Shown here piece after piece: positions 52,075-61,127 of a stretch of 64,000 nt of DNA; position 1 is the stretch's first letter; every line of letters starts with the position of its first letter. Below the pieces are notes generated by a model that had not been told where the DNA came from, searched no databases, and saw only the letters and a list, made by a program, of their open reading frames with translations. Both the position numbers and the translations under genes were made by a program. The stretch comes from an uncultured Gemmiger sp. Lineage in GTDB: Bacteria; Bacillota; Clostridia; Oscillospirales; Ruminococcaceae. Location: assembly GCA_944388145.1 (NCBI GenBank), contig CALXHQ010000024.1:1-64000 (forward strand). Reading direction: 5' to 3'.

Positions 52075-52866
52075 TCAGAGACTGCCTTTTCCAATGCCCC
52101 ATTTTTTGAAGTAACGCATCATACTGCCAAGCTGCATCTTGAATTTGCCGGCATCCCGCATGGGGGCACGGTGCCAGGCGTGGATCGCCCTAAACTGGGG
52201 AAGCAGGTAGACCTTTCCCAGGCGCAGCACCTTCTGGGTCAGATCTGCGTCCTCAACATACATAAAATAGTTTTCGTCAAAGCCGCCGATCTGCCGAAGC
52301 ACTTCCGTTCGCACCGCCATGAAGCTGCCGGTACAAAATTCGATGGGACGAGGGGAGGTCAAATCCTCGTCCTGCATGGTGTAATGGCGGTCGGCACGGT
52401 CAAAAAGGGAACCGGGCAGCTTCGGCGCCAATTGACGGGCAAACAGCAGCCATGGGGTGGGTTTGCGCCGCGGAAGATGCTGAATGCGCCCATCCGGAAA
52501 GTAAAGTTGCGGGGTTGCCATGGCCGCGTCAGGGTGTTTCATCAGCCAGTCGGCCAGCGGATGCAGCACATCCGATTCCAGCAAAATGTCCGGATTCAGG
52601 ATGAAATGGACTTGGCTGGTTAATTTGGGCAGCACTGTGTTGTGGCCACCGCCGAACCCTACATTTTTCGGCAGGCAGATCACCTCTACGCGGGAGTCGG
52701 CAAAATCCGTCTCGGCCAGGCGGTGCCCGCAGCCATCCGGGCTGGCGTTGTCCACCACATACAGGGCAAGATCGCCCGCCGTGTATTGCAGGATGCTGCG
52801 CACAGCGGCGCAGACCTCGTCATAGTCACAGTATGAGACAATGCAGGCACTGAGGGAAAGCGACAT
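52075..52866 (-). CDS. Family 2 glycosyltransferase
   Basis: 263 residues from the ATG at 52866 (AAGGAAG upstream). GT-A fold: ACIVSYCDYDEVCAAVRSIL, LYVVDNASPDG, the DxD-type motif as ILNPDILLES, CTGSFMAVRTEVLRQIGGFD and FMYVEDADLTQKVLRLG. Resembles rhamnosyl- or related transferases that build surface polysaccharides. No signal peptide. It may form a unit with the YfhO-like gene downstream. Confidence 0.88.
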   Translation of the reverse strand: MSLSLSACIVSYCDYDEVCAAVRSILQYTAGDLALYVVDNASPDGCGHRLAETDFADSRVEVICLPKNVGFGGGHNTVLPKLTSQVHFILNPDILLESDVLHPLADWLMKHPDAAMATPQLYFPDGRIQHLPRRKPTPWLLFARQLAPKLPGSLFDRADRHYTMQDEDLTSPRPIEFCTGSFMAVRTEVLRQIGGFDENYFMYVEDADLTQKVLRLGKVYLLPQFRAIHAWHRAPMRDAGKFKMQLGSMMRYFKKWGIGKGSL

Positions 52867-52892
52867 AAACAACTTCCTTCAAACAGGTACCG

Positions 52893-54572
52893 TCAGTGCT
52901 CACAAACCCATTGACGGTCCAGATATTTTTCAAAGAATTCGTCGGCGGAAAGCGGGACCGTGTACAGAGAACCCTGTACAAAGTCGGCTCCAGCGCGTTT
53001 GGCCAGCTGATCCTGCGGGACACTGGCAATGCCCTTGATGCAGACGTGAACGCCAAGCTGATGGAATAATGCCAGCAAAGCGGGCAGCGCCGGATTGGCT
53101 GCGTCGGCGGCATCGCCGGCAAAGTCCGAGGACAGCTTGACCCAGCGCGGATTCAACTTGCGCAGCATTTCCAAGCTGAACCATTCCGGTGAGAAGCCAT
53201 CCAAGGCAACCATGATGTCATGGCTGCGCAGGATGCGCGTCAGGTCGGAAAGATGCCGGTCGCCGGCGGCATAACAGCCGTTGTTCAGTTCCAGGCAAAG
53301 CGTATTGGGCTGCAGCTCGTACTGGACAGCCATCTGGCAAACACTCTCCAGAAAGCTTTTTTGGATGATCTGACGGCTGCTGATGTCCATGCTGATGCCG
53401 AAATTTGGCACCAGCAACTGCCACTGACGAACCTGGTTCATGGCGTGTTCCAGTGCCCAGCGGCCAACCGTCAGAATATCGCCGCTGTCCTCCAGGGCTG
53501 CCATCAGCTCCTCGTGTGTTACGTTGGGATAATCGCCGCTGGACCAGTTTAGAATGGCTTCGGCGGCAGTACATACGCCGGTTTTGCTGTTCAGCTGCGG
53601 CTGATACTGCAAAGAAAACCCCTCAAAAGAATGGTGCACAGCCTGATGAATGGCGCTGCGCAGTGCATTAAGCCGCTGCTCATCCCGGTACATTTCTTCC
53701 GAGTAGGCGCACAGGCTGCCGGGGGCTGTGCGCTTGGCTGTGTTCATGGCCACTTCCAAACGGCGGTGAAGATCCTCGGCGCGATTGCCGTCAGCAGGGT
53801 ACAGCACATAGCCGCCGGTTAAAACCAGCGGGATCTCCTCTTCGCCCACCCTCAACTCGGTGGCGGCGGTACTGTAACGGGAAAAGACAATCTCCAAATC
53901 CTCCGGCTCCGCTTCATCCATCCAATAGGCAAATTTGTCGCCATCCATGCGGAAGAGATAACCGGGCAAATGCATGGCCAGCAGCTTTTCAGCAAAGGCG
54001 CGCAGCACCTGGTTGCCGAACGCATAGTCATGGCTGCCGTTAATGCGGCTGAAATCATCAATGTCAAACAGCAAAATGCCGCCGCTCTGTTCCGGTCGCG
54101 AAAGCGTCTCGTACAACCTTGAACGAAACTCATGGATCGTGTACAGGTTGGTGGTGCTGTCGTACTTGGGGCTCAGCCCCATATTGCGCAGTACAACGGC
54201 AAATGATGCGGGGTTGCCTGCGGCATCCCGGCGAAGTACACCGCGGCTGCGAATCCAGACATATTGGCCGGATCGGTTGCGGATACGATACTCACAGTGA
54301 TGCACGTCATCGGTCTGGCCCAGCATCATCTGCTCCAGATTTTTCACAAACTTGTTCTGATCTTCGGGATGTATCCGGCAAAGCCACATCCAGTCAGAGG
54401 CTTCCATATACTCGTCCTTCAGGTCAAACTCCTCGACGGCGACAGCGCTCCAGCGGGAGCGCCCGTTCACAAGGTCACAAACATAAAAGTAGACATCCAT
54501 CGCACTTTGCGAAAGCATTCCGAACAAGTCGCAATCGAGCAAAGAATTTTGTGTTGAAGCGATCGTACCCAC
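52893..54572 (-). CDS. PAS-GGDEF-EAL protein with degenerate catalytic motifs
   Basis: About 559 residues. PAS-like region (40-140: RIHPEDQNKFVKNLEQM, VWIRSRGVLRRD), GGDEF-like domain (about 150-310) in which the signature is RMDGDKFAYW, and EAL-like domain (315-559) with AEAILNW in place of the EAL motif. Other EAL metal/catalytic motifs are altered too: ELNNGC, ALDGFSPEW and CIKGIAS. Neither cyclic-di-GMP synthesis nor hydrolysis is likely; a binding or scaffold role is possible. AAGGAGG at 54572-54578 has no ordinary start 5-9 bases downstream; GTG 54572 is given, ATC 54563 or ATG 54518 are alternatives. Confidence 0.8.
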   Translation of the reverse strand: MGTIASTQNSLLDCDLFGMLSQSAMDVYFYVCDLVNGRSRWSAVAVEEFDLKDEYMEASDWMWLCRIHPEDQNKFVKNLEQMMLGQTDDVHHCEYRIRNRSGQYVWIRSRGVLRRDAAGNPASFAVVLRNMGLSPKYDSTTNLYTIHEFRSRLYETLSRPEQSGGILLFDIDDFSRINGSHDYAFGNQVLRAFAEKLLAMHLPGYLFRMDGDKFAYWMDEAEPEDLEIVFSRYSTAATELRVGEEEIPLVLTGGYVLYPADGNRAEDLHRRLEVAMNTAKRTAPGSLCAYSEEMYRDEQRLNALRSAIHQAVHHSFEGFSLQYQPQLNSKTGVCTAAEAILNWSSGDYPNVTHEELMAALEDSGDILTVGRWALEHAMNQVRQWQLLVPNFGISMDISSRQIIQKSFLESVCQMAVQYELQPNTLCLELNNGCYAAGDRHLSDLTRILRSHDIMVALDGFSPEWFSLEMLRKLNPRWVKLSSDFAGDAADAANPALPALLALFHQLGVHVCIKGIASVPQDQLAKRAGADFVQGSLYTVPLSADEFFEKYLDRQWVCEH

Positions 54573-54614
54573 CTCCTTCTCCGCGGCGAACGCAAACAAA
54601 AGATTTGCTAATTT

Positions 54615-54643
54615 ATAGTACCACATTTTTCGACACTTGTCAT
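54615..54643 (-). promoter_or_regulatory. Promoter of the GGDEF-EAL gene
   Basis: Minus-strand ATGACA, 17 bases, TACTAT. It fixes transcription near 54608, which rules out the long open frame beginning at 54761. From here to 54877 I see nothing else. Confidence 0.65.
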
Positions 54644-54877
54644 GCAAATTACCAAAAATGCCGGAAACTTTGTGAGAAATATCGCATACGATGCAATGAA
54701 ACGGGAGATGGACTGGCCATACCGCATGGACCATGCCAGTGTTATGGAACAGTATGGACAAAAGCCGAAAAAATAACGGCGGAACATAAAATGGCGGATG
54801 GGGGCAAGAAGGTAAACTTATCTTGACAACACGCCCGCGTTTTAACTAACCAGATTGCTTCGAAAACCGGAAAATAA

Positions 54878-54922
54878 AAAATGCCGCGTTTCTGCCTAAA
54901 GCCAGGCGGAGAAACGCGGCAC
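54878..54922 (-). terminator. Terminator of tRNA-Thr
   Basis: Minus-strand GTGCCGCGTTTCTCCGCC...GGCAGAAACGCGGCA followed by TTTTTT, directly after the tRNA. Confidence 0.9.
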
Positions 54923-54925
54923 TTT

Positions 54926-55001
54926 TGGAGCTACTGGCCGGACTTGAACCGGCGGCCTGCTGATTACGAATCAGCTGCTCTACCAACTGAGCCACAGTAG
55001 C
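54926..55001 (-). tRNA. tRNA-Thr(CGT)
   Basis: 76 bases with CCA on the minus strand. Acceptor GCTACTG/CAGTAGC, anticodon stem GCTGA/TCAGC around TTCGTAA, T-arm GTTCAAG. A stand-alone gene with its own promoter. Confidence 0.95.
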
Positions 55002-55041
55002 ATTTGCTGTGCGTGGCCGGAGAGCACACGCAACAACATAT

Positions 55042-55069
55042 AGTATACAATATTTTTCTGGAAAGTCAA
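55042..55069 (-). promoter_or_regulatory. Promoter of tRNA-Thr
   Basis: Minus-strand TTGACT, 16 bases, TATACT, about 40 bases before the tRNA. Confidence 0.8.
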
Positions 55070-55103
55070 TACACGCGGCTAAAAAATGGCACGAAAGGAA
55101 AAA

Positions 55104-56009
55104 TCAGGGGGAATTCGGAAGGGCAGGATGTCCAGCGGTGTTGTTGCTGCCCTTCTCTGCATTTTGCGCAGCGGGGACCGCCTGCTGTGCATCACTTGGA
55201 ATAATGACGGGAATAAAGCGGCTGGCGAAACGGCCGCGTCCGCGGCTACGCACATAGAAATAGCCGATGATTGAGAAAGCCACTGCACCGATAAAGTTAA
55301 CAAACAAGTCTTCCATGGTATCCAGAAGCCCCACATCCAGATAACCGCCCACTCCCAGCGCGGTTTGTGTGCCATCCCCCTGCACGACGATCACATCAAC
55401 GATATCCCGGATCACAGCTGCCCGATTGCTGTCGTTGGGGCTGAGCAGAACGCTGCCGATCTGGTGAATGACAGAATCTTTTTGCATGTCCAGCAGGAAC
55501 AAATGGTCCATTCCGGCTTCAAAAAATTCCCACAGCACGCCCACTGTCATGGAAAAACAGAAGGCTACAATGGCCAGATAGAGGGGCGACAGCGAAAACT
55601 TGACCTTGTCATTTCGGTTGAGAATGTCCAACAGCGAAAATCCAATAGCTGCGCACAAAAAGCCGTTCATGGTGTGCAGCATCGTGTCCCAGTTGGGAAT
55701 ATAGAGATAGAACGCTTGAATCTCACCCAGTATCTCTGCTGCATAGATAAACAGCAGAATAATAATTTCCAGCGTGTTCGGGATGTCAATCTTCAGCTTT
55801 CGCTCCAGAACGGCGGGCAAGGTGAACAGAACAAGCGTGAGAATGCAGAGAAACACATTCTCAAAATTTCGATTGAAAATCTGTGCGATCATCACCAGAA
55901 TCACCGAGAGCCGCAGCAAAAAGTATACCGTCATAACAAGACGTTTGTTCTTAACCGTGCTGCTGAACTCGGCTGGCAGAAAATGTTGCTTCTTTTCGGA
56001 ATGTTTCAT
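55104..56009 (-). CDS. YjdF/DUF2238-like integral membrane protein
   Basis: 301 residues with seven or so membrane segments (between about 25 and 250). Conserved polar stretch NWDTMLHTMNGFLCAAIGFS and VGVLWEFFEAGMDHLF, followed by a repeat-like DTMEDLFVNFIGAVAFSIIG. These match DUF2238 membrane proteins. The basic N-terminus and a Pro/Ala/Asn-rich C-tail are cytoplasmic. Function unknown. Confidence 0.75.
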   Translation of the reverse strand: MKHSEKKQHFLPAEFSSTVKNKRLVMTVYFLLRLSVILVMIAQIFNRNFENVFLCILTLVLFTLPAVLERKLKIDIPNTLEIIILLFIYAAEILGEIQAFYLYIPNWDTMLHTMNGFLCAAIGFSLLDILNRNDKVKFSLSPLYLAIVAFCFSMTVGVLWEFFEAGMDHLFLLDMQKDSVIHQIGSVLLSPNDSNRAAVIRDIVDVIVVQGDGTQTALGVGGYLDVGLLDTMEDLFVNFIGAVAFSIIGYFYVRSRGRGRFASRFIPVIIPSDAQQAVPAAQNAEKGSNNTAGHPALPNSP

Positions 56010-56038
56010 AACACCTTACCTTTGCCGGAACACCGGCA

Positions 56039-56260
56039 TTAATCCAAAGAAAAATCGCTGGGGTCGAATTTGGGCAGCTCCTGCCGTCGCGGAACACGCA
56101 TCAGCGGATCATAATGAAATTTGCGGCAACTGTAATAGGGCGAGACAACGCCGCGTTTGCGGCAATAGATCATCTTGCCATCCGCAGCAAGGGCGCCATA
56201 CGTACAGTATGAACAGGCGGGTGCAATTTTACTTCCATATATTTTTTTGGGGAACATCAT
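56039..56260 (-). CDS. Small cysteine-containing protein of unknown function
   Basis: 73 residues from the ATG at 56260 (GGGAG upstream). Four cysteines in two pairs: CSYCTYG and YCRKRGVVSPYYSCRKF, a pattern that could bind zinc. C-terminus is acidic (PKFDPSDFSLD). Similar short proteins are common in clostridia near sporulation genes; I cannot assign a family. It may be co-transcribed after ylbJ, but a 45-base gap separates the two. Confidence 0.65.
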   Translation of the reverse strand: MMFPKKIYGSKIAPACSYCTYGALAADGKMIYCRKRGVVSPYYSCRKFHYDPLMRVPRRQELPKFDPSDFSLD

Positions 56261-56305
56261 ACGGCAATTTCTCCCGCCCCTGCGCAACTTCCTGTGAAGA
56301 GTCTC

Positions 56306-57400
56306 TCAACTTACAAAAATATTATAAAATTTTCGGCCTGTTTTGTAAAGCACGGCAGCCAGAAACAACAACAGAACAACTGCGGCATCGGGCGGGAGCC
56401 GGTTTGTCACAATGACGCGCTGCCTCAGGGAGCTGTATACACTCAGCTCGCCGGACAGAAATGGCGAGCACAGGCGAAGCAGCCCCTGCAATGCCGGCAG
56501 ATGCATCACCCGCGAAAGCAAAAACCGCCCCATCGGCATCTTTGCGCCGGCCAACTGGCGGACCTGCACAAAGACCGACAGGCCTAAAACGCTGAGGCAA
56601 AACCCGCAGCCCCACAATGCGGCTCGGCCTCCCAGGGCGGCAAAAGCATCACAGCCGGCAGTTACTTCCAAAGCGCCGCGCAAATATGCCGCCTGTTGCG
56701 GATGGAGGGGGAGCAGGCTTTCCAGCAGGGCCAGTGTAATCCGGGCGAACAGGACACAGCCGCACACAGCCAGACAGCTGTCCACAGCGGTGCCCACGGC
56801 TTGCGGCAGGGTGACTGGCCGGATGTCCGCCGCGGTCTGTTCGGCAGGGCGGTGCGCAAAAACTGCCTGCCCGGCAGGCCGCTTGCCGCGCCGGCCGGGA
56901 AGCAGCAGCAACGCGGCGCACAGCAGATTCGCTGCCAGCTGAAGTCCGTACAGCAGCACGCCGATCTGTACAGAACCCAACATCAGCCCACCCACACAGC
57001 CTACAACAAACCCTGGCCCGGAGCAGCAACCTAAAATCAGCAGTCGCTGTGCCTGATCCGAAGTCAGCTGTCCTCGCTCCAACTGGTCGCCGGTCAGTCT
57101 GGCACAGACGGCGTAGCCGCCCAACCAGGACATCAGCAACAACAACGGTGCAGAGGGGGATGATATCCCCCAGGCTCGAGTGAGCGGCAACAGCGGCCGG
57201 GAAATTGCGCGGCATTCCGGCAGGGAAAGTAACAGCGCGCTCACGATAAAAAAGGGAAACAATGCCGGCAGCACGCTGTTGACACACAACAGGATACCGG
57301 CGCGAAATCCACCCGCGGCCGCCTGCGGCCTTGCCAGCAGCAGGATGGCGTATCCAACTGTCAGACAGGCGACAGCCCCGCTTTTGAATCGTTTGCTCAT
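56306..57400 (-). CDS. ylbJ: YlbJ-like sporulation membrane protein
   Basis: 364 residues with eight to nine membrane segments and nucleoside-recognition (Gate) domains: ILLCVNSVLPALFPFFIVSA, LGGYAVCARLTGDQLERGQL, CCSGPGFVVGCVGGLMLGS. The pattern (PALFPF, LGGYP-like, PGF) is that of YlbJ, needed for spore cortex formation in Bacillus. Divergent from yqfC. Confidence 0.85.
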   Translation of the reverse strand: MSKRFKSGAVACLTVGYAILLLARPQAAAGGFRAGILLCVNSVLPALFPFFIVSALLLSLPECRAISRPLLPLTRAWGISSPSAPLLLLMSWLGGYAVCARLTGDQLERGQLTSDQAQRLLILGCCSGPGFVVGCVGGLMLGSVQIGVLLYGLQLAANLLCAALLLLPGRRGKRPAGQAVFAHRPAEQTAADIRPVTLPQAVGTAVDSCLAVCGCVLFARITLALLESLLPLHPQQAAYLRGALEVTAGCDAFAALGGRAALWGCGFCLSVLGLSVFVQVRQLAGAKMPMGRFLLSRVMHLPALQGLLRLCSPFLSGELSVYSSLRQRVIVTNRLPPDAAVVLLLFLAAVLYKTGRKFYNIFVS

Positions 57401-57470
57401 ATCCAGGCCTCCTGCGCTATATATTTGGTTGTATGCCTGACGACGACCTGTTCAGAGGAGGGGCATGACC

Positions 57471-57794
57471 ATGAAACGATACCGCCCGGAAAAGCCCAAG
57501 CGCCGCAAGCGTGATCCCCCGCAGATGCCGGTTCTGTTTGCCCAACCGGAAGACAATTTCTATCGTTTGCCGGAGCTGGAAATTCGCAACGGAGTGGTGC
57601 AGACGGATGGATGCCGGCGGGTGCTGGAATTCTCGCCGGAGCAGATCTGCCTGGACATGGGCGCTGTTGTCATTACATTGTATGGGGCAAATATGCAGAT
57701 AGAATCCTTTTCCGGCAGGCGTCTGGCCGTAACGGGCAGGATCAGCCGCCTGGATTTTACCTCGAGGTGGAGGGGCCGCAATGGTAAAGGCTGA
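57471..57794 (+). CDS. yqfC: Sporulation protein YqfC
   Basis: 107 residues from the ATG at 57471, 9 bases after GGAGG; the ATG at 57465 is only 3 bases away from it. FYRLPELEIRNGVVQTDGCR and ILEFSPEQICLDMG-like text (VLEFSPEQICLDMGAVVITL) with RLAVTGRISRLDF are the family hallmarks. Made in the forespore or mother cell in Bacillus, role unknown. Overlaps yqfD by 14 bases. Confidence 0.88.
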   Translation: MKRYRPEKPKRRKRDPPQMPVLFAQPEDNFYRLPELEIRNGVVQTDGCRRVLEFSPEQICLDMGAVVITLYGANMQIESFSGRRLAVTGRISRLDFTSRWRGRNGKG

Positions 57795-58968
57795 ATTTCA
57801 TCTGCCGGATACCTTTCGGATTCTGGCGGAAGGGCAGGAAAGCGTTTCTCTCCTGAGTGCTGCCGCAATGGGCGGTTTGCGTTTTCGGCATGTACGTATG
57901 GTCAAGCATGGGATATCGTTCACCATGACGGGGCGCGACTATATACAGCTTGGCAGGCTGGCTGCCCGGCAGGGGGTAAGGCTGCGGGTGATTGGCCGGC
58001 GGGGGCCCGGCACTCTGCTTGGCCGGATTTGGGCAAGGCCCGGGCTGTGGATCGGCGCCGTTCTTTTTTGCCTGCTTGTCTGCTTTCTGTCTGGGTTTGT
58101 CTGGCGGATTGACTTCGGCACACTGGACGGGGAACAGGCGGCGGAAATGCGGGCGTTGTTGGCAGATGCCGGTCTGTGCGAGGGCAGCCGGGTGAGCGGG
58201 CCGGCGCTTCAGACAGCCCGTGATCTGGCCGCAACGCAGAGCGACCGGTTTGGGTGGATCACCCTGAACTTTTCCGGCGGATGCTTGGCCGTCGAGAGCA
58301 CACCGTATCATCGGCAGGAAATCCGCACGGACACGCCGGAAACCGCACTGTATGCCGCCGCAGATGCGGAGATCATACAGATCCGGGTGGAAAGCGGCTT
58401 TGCCCGTGTGGCACCGGGCCAGTATGTGGCCGAAGGCCAACTGCTGGCAAATGGCATTCGCAATGACCGTAACGGGGAACCGGTATACCAGACAGCCTCC
58501 GGCAGCGTCTTTGGACGCATGCATCTAAAGGTTGACGCAGAGCAGCCGCTGCAGCAGCAGCTGCCCGTCTTGACCGGGCAGCATGCCGCCAGCGCAACGC
58601 TTTGTCTGCTGGGATTCAGGTTTCCGTTGCAGAAAGACCAGGCGCCGCTGCCGGATGGAATCCTCACGGAGGAGTGGATGCCGCTTACGCTGGGAGAGCT
58701 GGCGCTGCCCGGATGCCTGCACACCATAACCAGCTGGACGCAGACGCTGCAGACCGTCACCCATACCCCGGCGGCTGCCGAAGCGCTGGCTCGGCGAAAC
58801 TGCTACCTGAAGCTGCGAAGCCAATGGCCGGATGCTGTCATCGAAGAACAAAGTTTCTTCTGTGAACAGACGGAAACTGCCGTAACCTGCCGGGCAGAAT
58901 TTGTCTTTTGCGCCGACATTGCTCGCCCTGGCCTGGCGGTGCCGGAGATGCCCACAGTGCAAGGCTGA
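57781..58968 (+). CDS. yqfD: Sporulation protein YqfD
   Basis: 395 residues, one membrane segment (about 90-108) after a cytoplasmic domain (RVIGRRGPGTLLGRIWARPG) and a POTRA-like extracellular part (WRIDFGTLDGEQAAEMRALL, DRFGWITLNFSGGCLAVEST). Matches the SpoIV-like YqfD family that follows yqfC. A sigma-E type stage-IV protein in Bacillus. Confidence 0.88.
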   Translation: MVKAEFHLPDTFRILAEGQESVSLLSAAAMGGLRFRHVRMVKHGISFTMTGRDYIQLGRLAARQGVRLRVIGRRGPGTLLGRIWARPGLWIGAVLFCLLVCFLSGFVWRIDFGTLDGEQAAEMRALLADAGLCEGSRVSGPALQTARDLAATQSDRFGWITLNFSGGCLAVESTPYHRQEIRTDTPETALYAAADAEIIQIRVESGFARVAPGQYVAEGQLLANGIRNDRNGEPVYQTASGSVFGRMHLKVDAEQPLQQQLPVLTGQHAASATLCLLGFRFPLQKDQAPLPDGILTEEWMPLTLGELALPGCLHTITSWTQTLQTVTHTPAAAEALARRNCYLKLRSQWPDAVIEEQSFFCEQTETAVTCRAEFVFCADIARPGLAVPEMPTVQG

Positions 58969-59091
58969 CAGTTGGCTCGGGAGATTGCCAACAACGCCCT
59001 GCAAAATTTTGTGCAAAATACACAGTTTCTTTTGCGGCAAATTGTGCTATAATTCTGATAGTACACTCGGAATGTGGAGGTTATTGGCCTG

Positions 59092-60105
59092 GTGGAAAAG
59101 GGAATCGAGCTGGACAGCATCGAGCTGGCTGCCGCTATCTTTGGCAGCTGCGATGAGAACATTCGCATGTTGGAGCAGGCATTTCATGTCACGGCAGTCT
59201 GCCGCGGATCGACGCTGAAGTTTACCGGTGACCCGGAAGATGTCGAAGCTGCCATCCATGCGGTGGATGGTATGTCCACGCTGCTGCAAAATCACACTCC
59301 GCTGGAGGAACAGACAGTGCGCTACTGCATTAGTCTGGCACGCGGCGGGGAAGAAAAGCGACTGAAGGAACTCAATGACGATTTTGTGGCGGTGACAGCC
59401 AAAGGCAAACCCATCCATCCCAAAACGCTGGGCCAGAAAGAATACCTCGCCGCGATCCGAAGCCATGCGATCACTTTCGGTGTCGGCCCGGCAGGCACCG
59501 GCAAAACCTATCTGGCGGTCGCCATGGCGGTCAAGGCATTCAAAAGCAAGGACGTCAGCCGTATTATCCTGACCCGCCCGGCGGTGGAGGCAGGGGAAAA
59601 GCTGGGCTTTTTGCCCGGTGATCTGCAAACCAAGGTGGACCCGTATCTGCGTCCCCTGTATGATGGCCTGTTTGACCTGCTGGGGGCCGAGACCTTTCAA
59701 AAGCTGATTGAGAAACAACTGATTGAGGTTGCTCCCTTGGCCTATATGCGCGGCCGTACGCTGGATGACGCCTTTATCATCCTGGACGAAGCGCAGAACA
59801 CCAGCCCTGAACAGATGAAGATGTTTCTGACGCGGATGGGCACGGGCAGCAAGGTGGTTGTCACCGGCGATGTGACGCAGATTGATCTGCCGGACAAGAG
59901 CCGCAGCGGTCTGGTGGACGCTTTGCGGATTCTGCGCGGCATTGACGGCATTGCGCAGATCTATTTCACAGACAAGGATGTGGTGCGCCACCGTCTTGTA
60001 CAGCAGATCATCCGTGCCTATGAGCAGGCGGCCCGTAACAGCGCGCGCCGCCGGAATACAACTGAAAAGCCCGGCCCCGACCAGCCGGATCAAAAGGAAG
60101 AATAA
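59092..60105 (+). CDS. phoH: PhoH-family ATPase
   Basis: 337 residues from GTG 59092, 11 bases after GGAGG; the frame also allows GTG 59074, which contains the site. N-terminal KH-like region, then Walker A VGPAGTGKTYLAVAMAVKAF, ILTRPAVEAGEKLGFLPGDL, Walker B AFIILDEAQNTSPEQMKMFL and VVTGDVTQIDLPD. An RNA-associated ATPase, usually with ybeY. A TATAAT at 59048 suggests a promoter but its -35 is poor. Confidence 0.9.
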   Translation: MEKGIELDSIELAAAIFGSCDENIRMLEQAFHVTAVCRGSTLKFTGDPEDVEAAIHAVDGMSTLLQNHTPLEEQTVRYCISLARGGEEKRLKELNDDFVAVTAKGKPIHPKTLGQKEYLAAIRSHAITFGVGPAGTGKTYLAVAMAVKAFKSKDVSRIILTRPAVEAGEKLGFLPGDLQTKVDPYLRPLYDGLFDLLGAETFQKLIEKQLIEVAPLAYMRGRTLDDAFIILDEAQNTSPEQMKMFLTRMGTGSKVVVTGDVTQIDLPDKSRSGLVDALRILRGIDGIAQIYFTDKDVVRHRLVQQIIRAYEQAARNSARRRNTTEKPGPDQPDQKEE

Positions 60106-60133
60106 ATGTCTATACGAACGGAGGAAATGTCCT

Positions 60134-60634
60134 ATGTCCAACAAGGTCCTGATCACCAACTCGCAGAACACAGTCAAAATTCCGTCCGGGTTGCGCATCC
60201 TGATCCGCCGCAGCTGCAATGCAGTGCTGGAATACGAAAAGTTTGACGGACCTGCCGAGATCAGTGTCACCTTTGTGGATAATGCCCGCATTGCGGAGTT
60301 AAACGCGCAGTACCGCAACAAGCCCACTGCCACCGATGTGCTCAGTTTTCCCATGGGGGAAAACGGCGTCTATGATATTGACGAGGACAACGGCTGCAAG
60401 ATCTTGGGCGACATTGTTATCTCGATGGAACGTGCCATGGAACAGGCGGAGCTGTATGGGCATTCCCTCCAGCGGGAAGTGGCCTATCTGACCGTCCATT
60501 CCATGCTGCATCTGTTGGGCTACGACCATGAGGCGGGCGGTCTGGCCGCAGTGCATATGCGGGAAAAAGAGGAAGCCGTCCTGGTGCAGCTGGGTCTGCC
60601 GCGTACCGTCTCCTATACCAGCGATGAAGTCTGA
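60134..60634 (+). CDS. ybeY: Endoribonuclease YbeY
   Basis: 166 residues; ATG after GGAGGAAA. Metal motif HSMLHLLGYDHE (H-x3-H-x5-H), preceded by RNKPTATDVLSFPM and LGDIVISMERAMEQAELYGH. Acts in 16S rRNA 3'-end maturation and ribosome quality control. Overlaps dgkA by 11 bases. Confidence 0.93.
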   Translation: MSNKVLITNSQNTVKIPSGLRILIRRSCNAVLEYEKFDGPAEISVTFVDNARIAELNAQYRNKPTATDVLSFPMGENGVYDIDEDNGCKILGDIVISMERAMEQAELYGHSLQREVAYLTVHSMLHLLGYDHEAGGLAAVHMREKEEAVLVQLGLPRTVSYTSDEV

Positions 60635-61127
60635 ACTGAAACGGTTTGGCCGCGGATTCGTCTACGCCTACAATGGGATACGGTTGGCCATCCGGGAGGA
60701 GCGCAACATCCGGTTTCATCTCTGTGCGGCGGCATATGCCTATCTCGCAGCTGTTTTGGCCGGACTGGGAGCGAGCGAGTTTGCACTGCTTTCGCTGGCC
60801 ATTTTCTGTGTGATCCAGGCCGAACTGATGAATTCGGCGGTGGAACGGGCGGTGGACAAGCCGGATACCACCCATTGGTGGAGCGCCGGAGCCGCCAAAG
60901 ACATGGCAGCCGGTGCAGTGCTGATGAGCGCCGTTGGCGCATTGTTTGCGGGCGGATTCCTGTTTTTGAAGCCGGACCGCCTGATGCGGTTGTGGTCCGC
61001 CCTGACTGCCAACCCACTATACTTGATTTTGCTGGCCATATCACTGATACTGGCCTATCTGTTTGTGTTCCGCTTTGGCGGCGCACCCAAAAAGGAAGGT
61101 TTGCCCGATGACAACAAGCAAGCATGA
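60624..61127 (+). CDS. dgkA: Undecaprenol/diacylglycerol kinase family protein
   Basis: 167 residues. GFVYAYNGIRLAIREERNIR, three membrane segments and the conserved active-site helix LMNSAVERAVDK. Gram-positive homologues phosphorylate undecaprenol for wall synthesis. C-terminal extension adds a fourth span (YLILLAISLILAYLFVF). Overlaps era by 20 bases. Confidence 0.9.
   Translation: MKSELKRFGRGFVYAYNGIRLAIREERNIRFHLCAAAYAYLAAVLAGLGASEFALLSLAIFCVIQAELMNSAVERAVDKPDTTHWWSAGAAKDMAAGAVLMSAVGALFAGGFLFLKPDRLMRLWSALTANPLYLILLAISLILAYLFVFRFGGAPKKEGLPDDNKQA

Noticed and set aside
59048..59053. Promoter for phoH
   Set aside because: TATAAT is present but there is no acceptable -35 box at 16-18 bases, so it is not listed as a feature.
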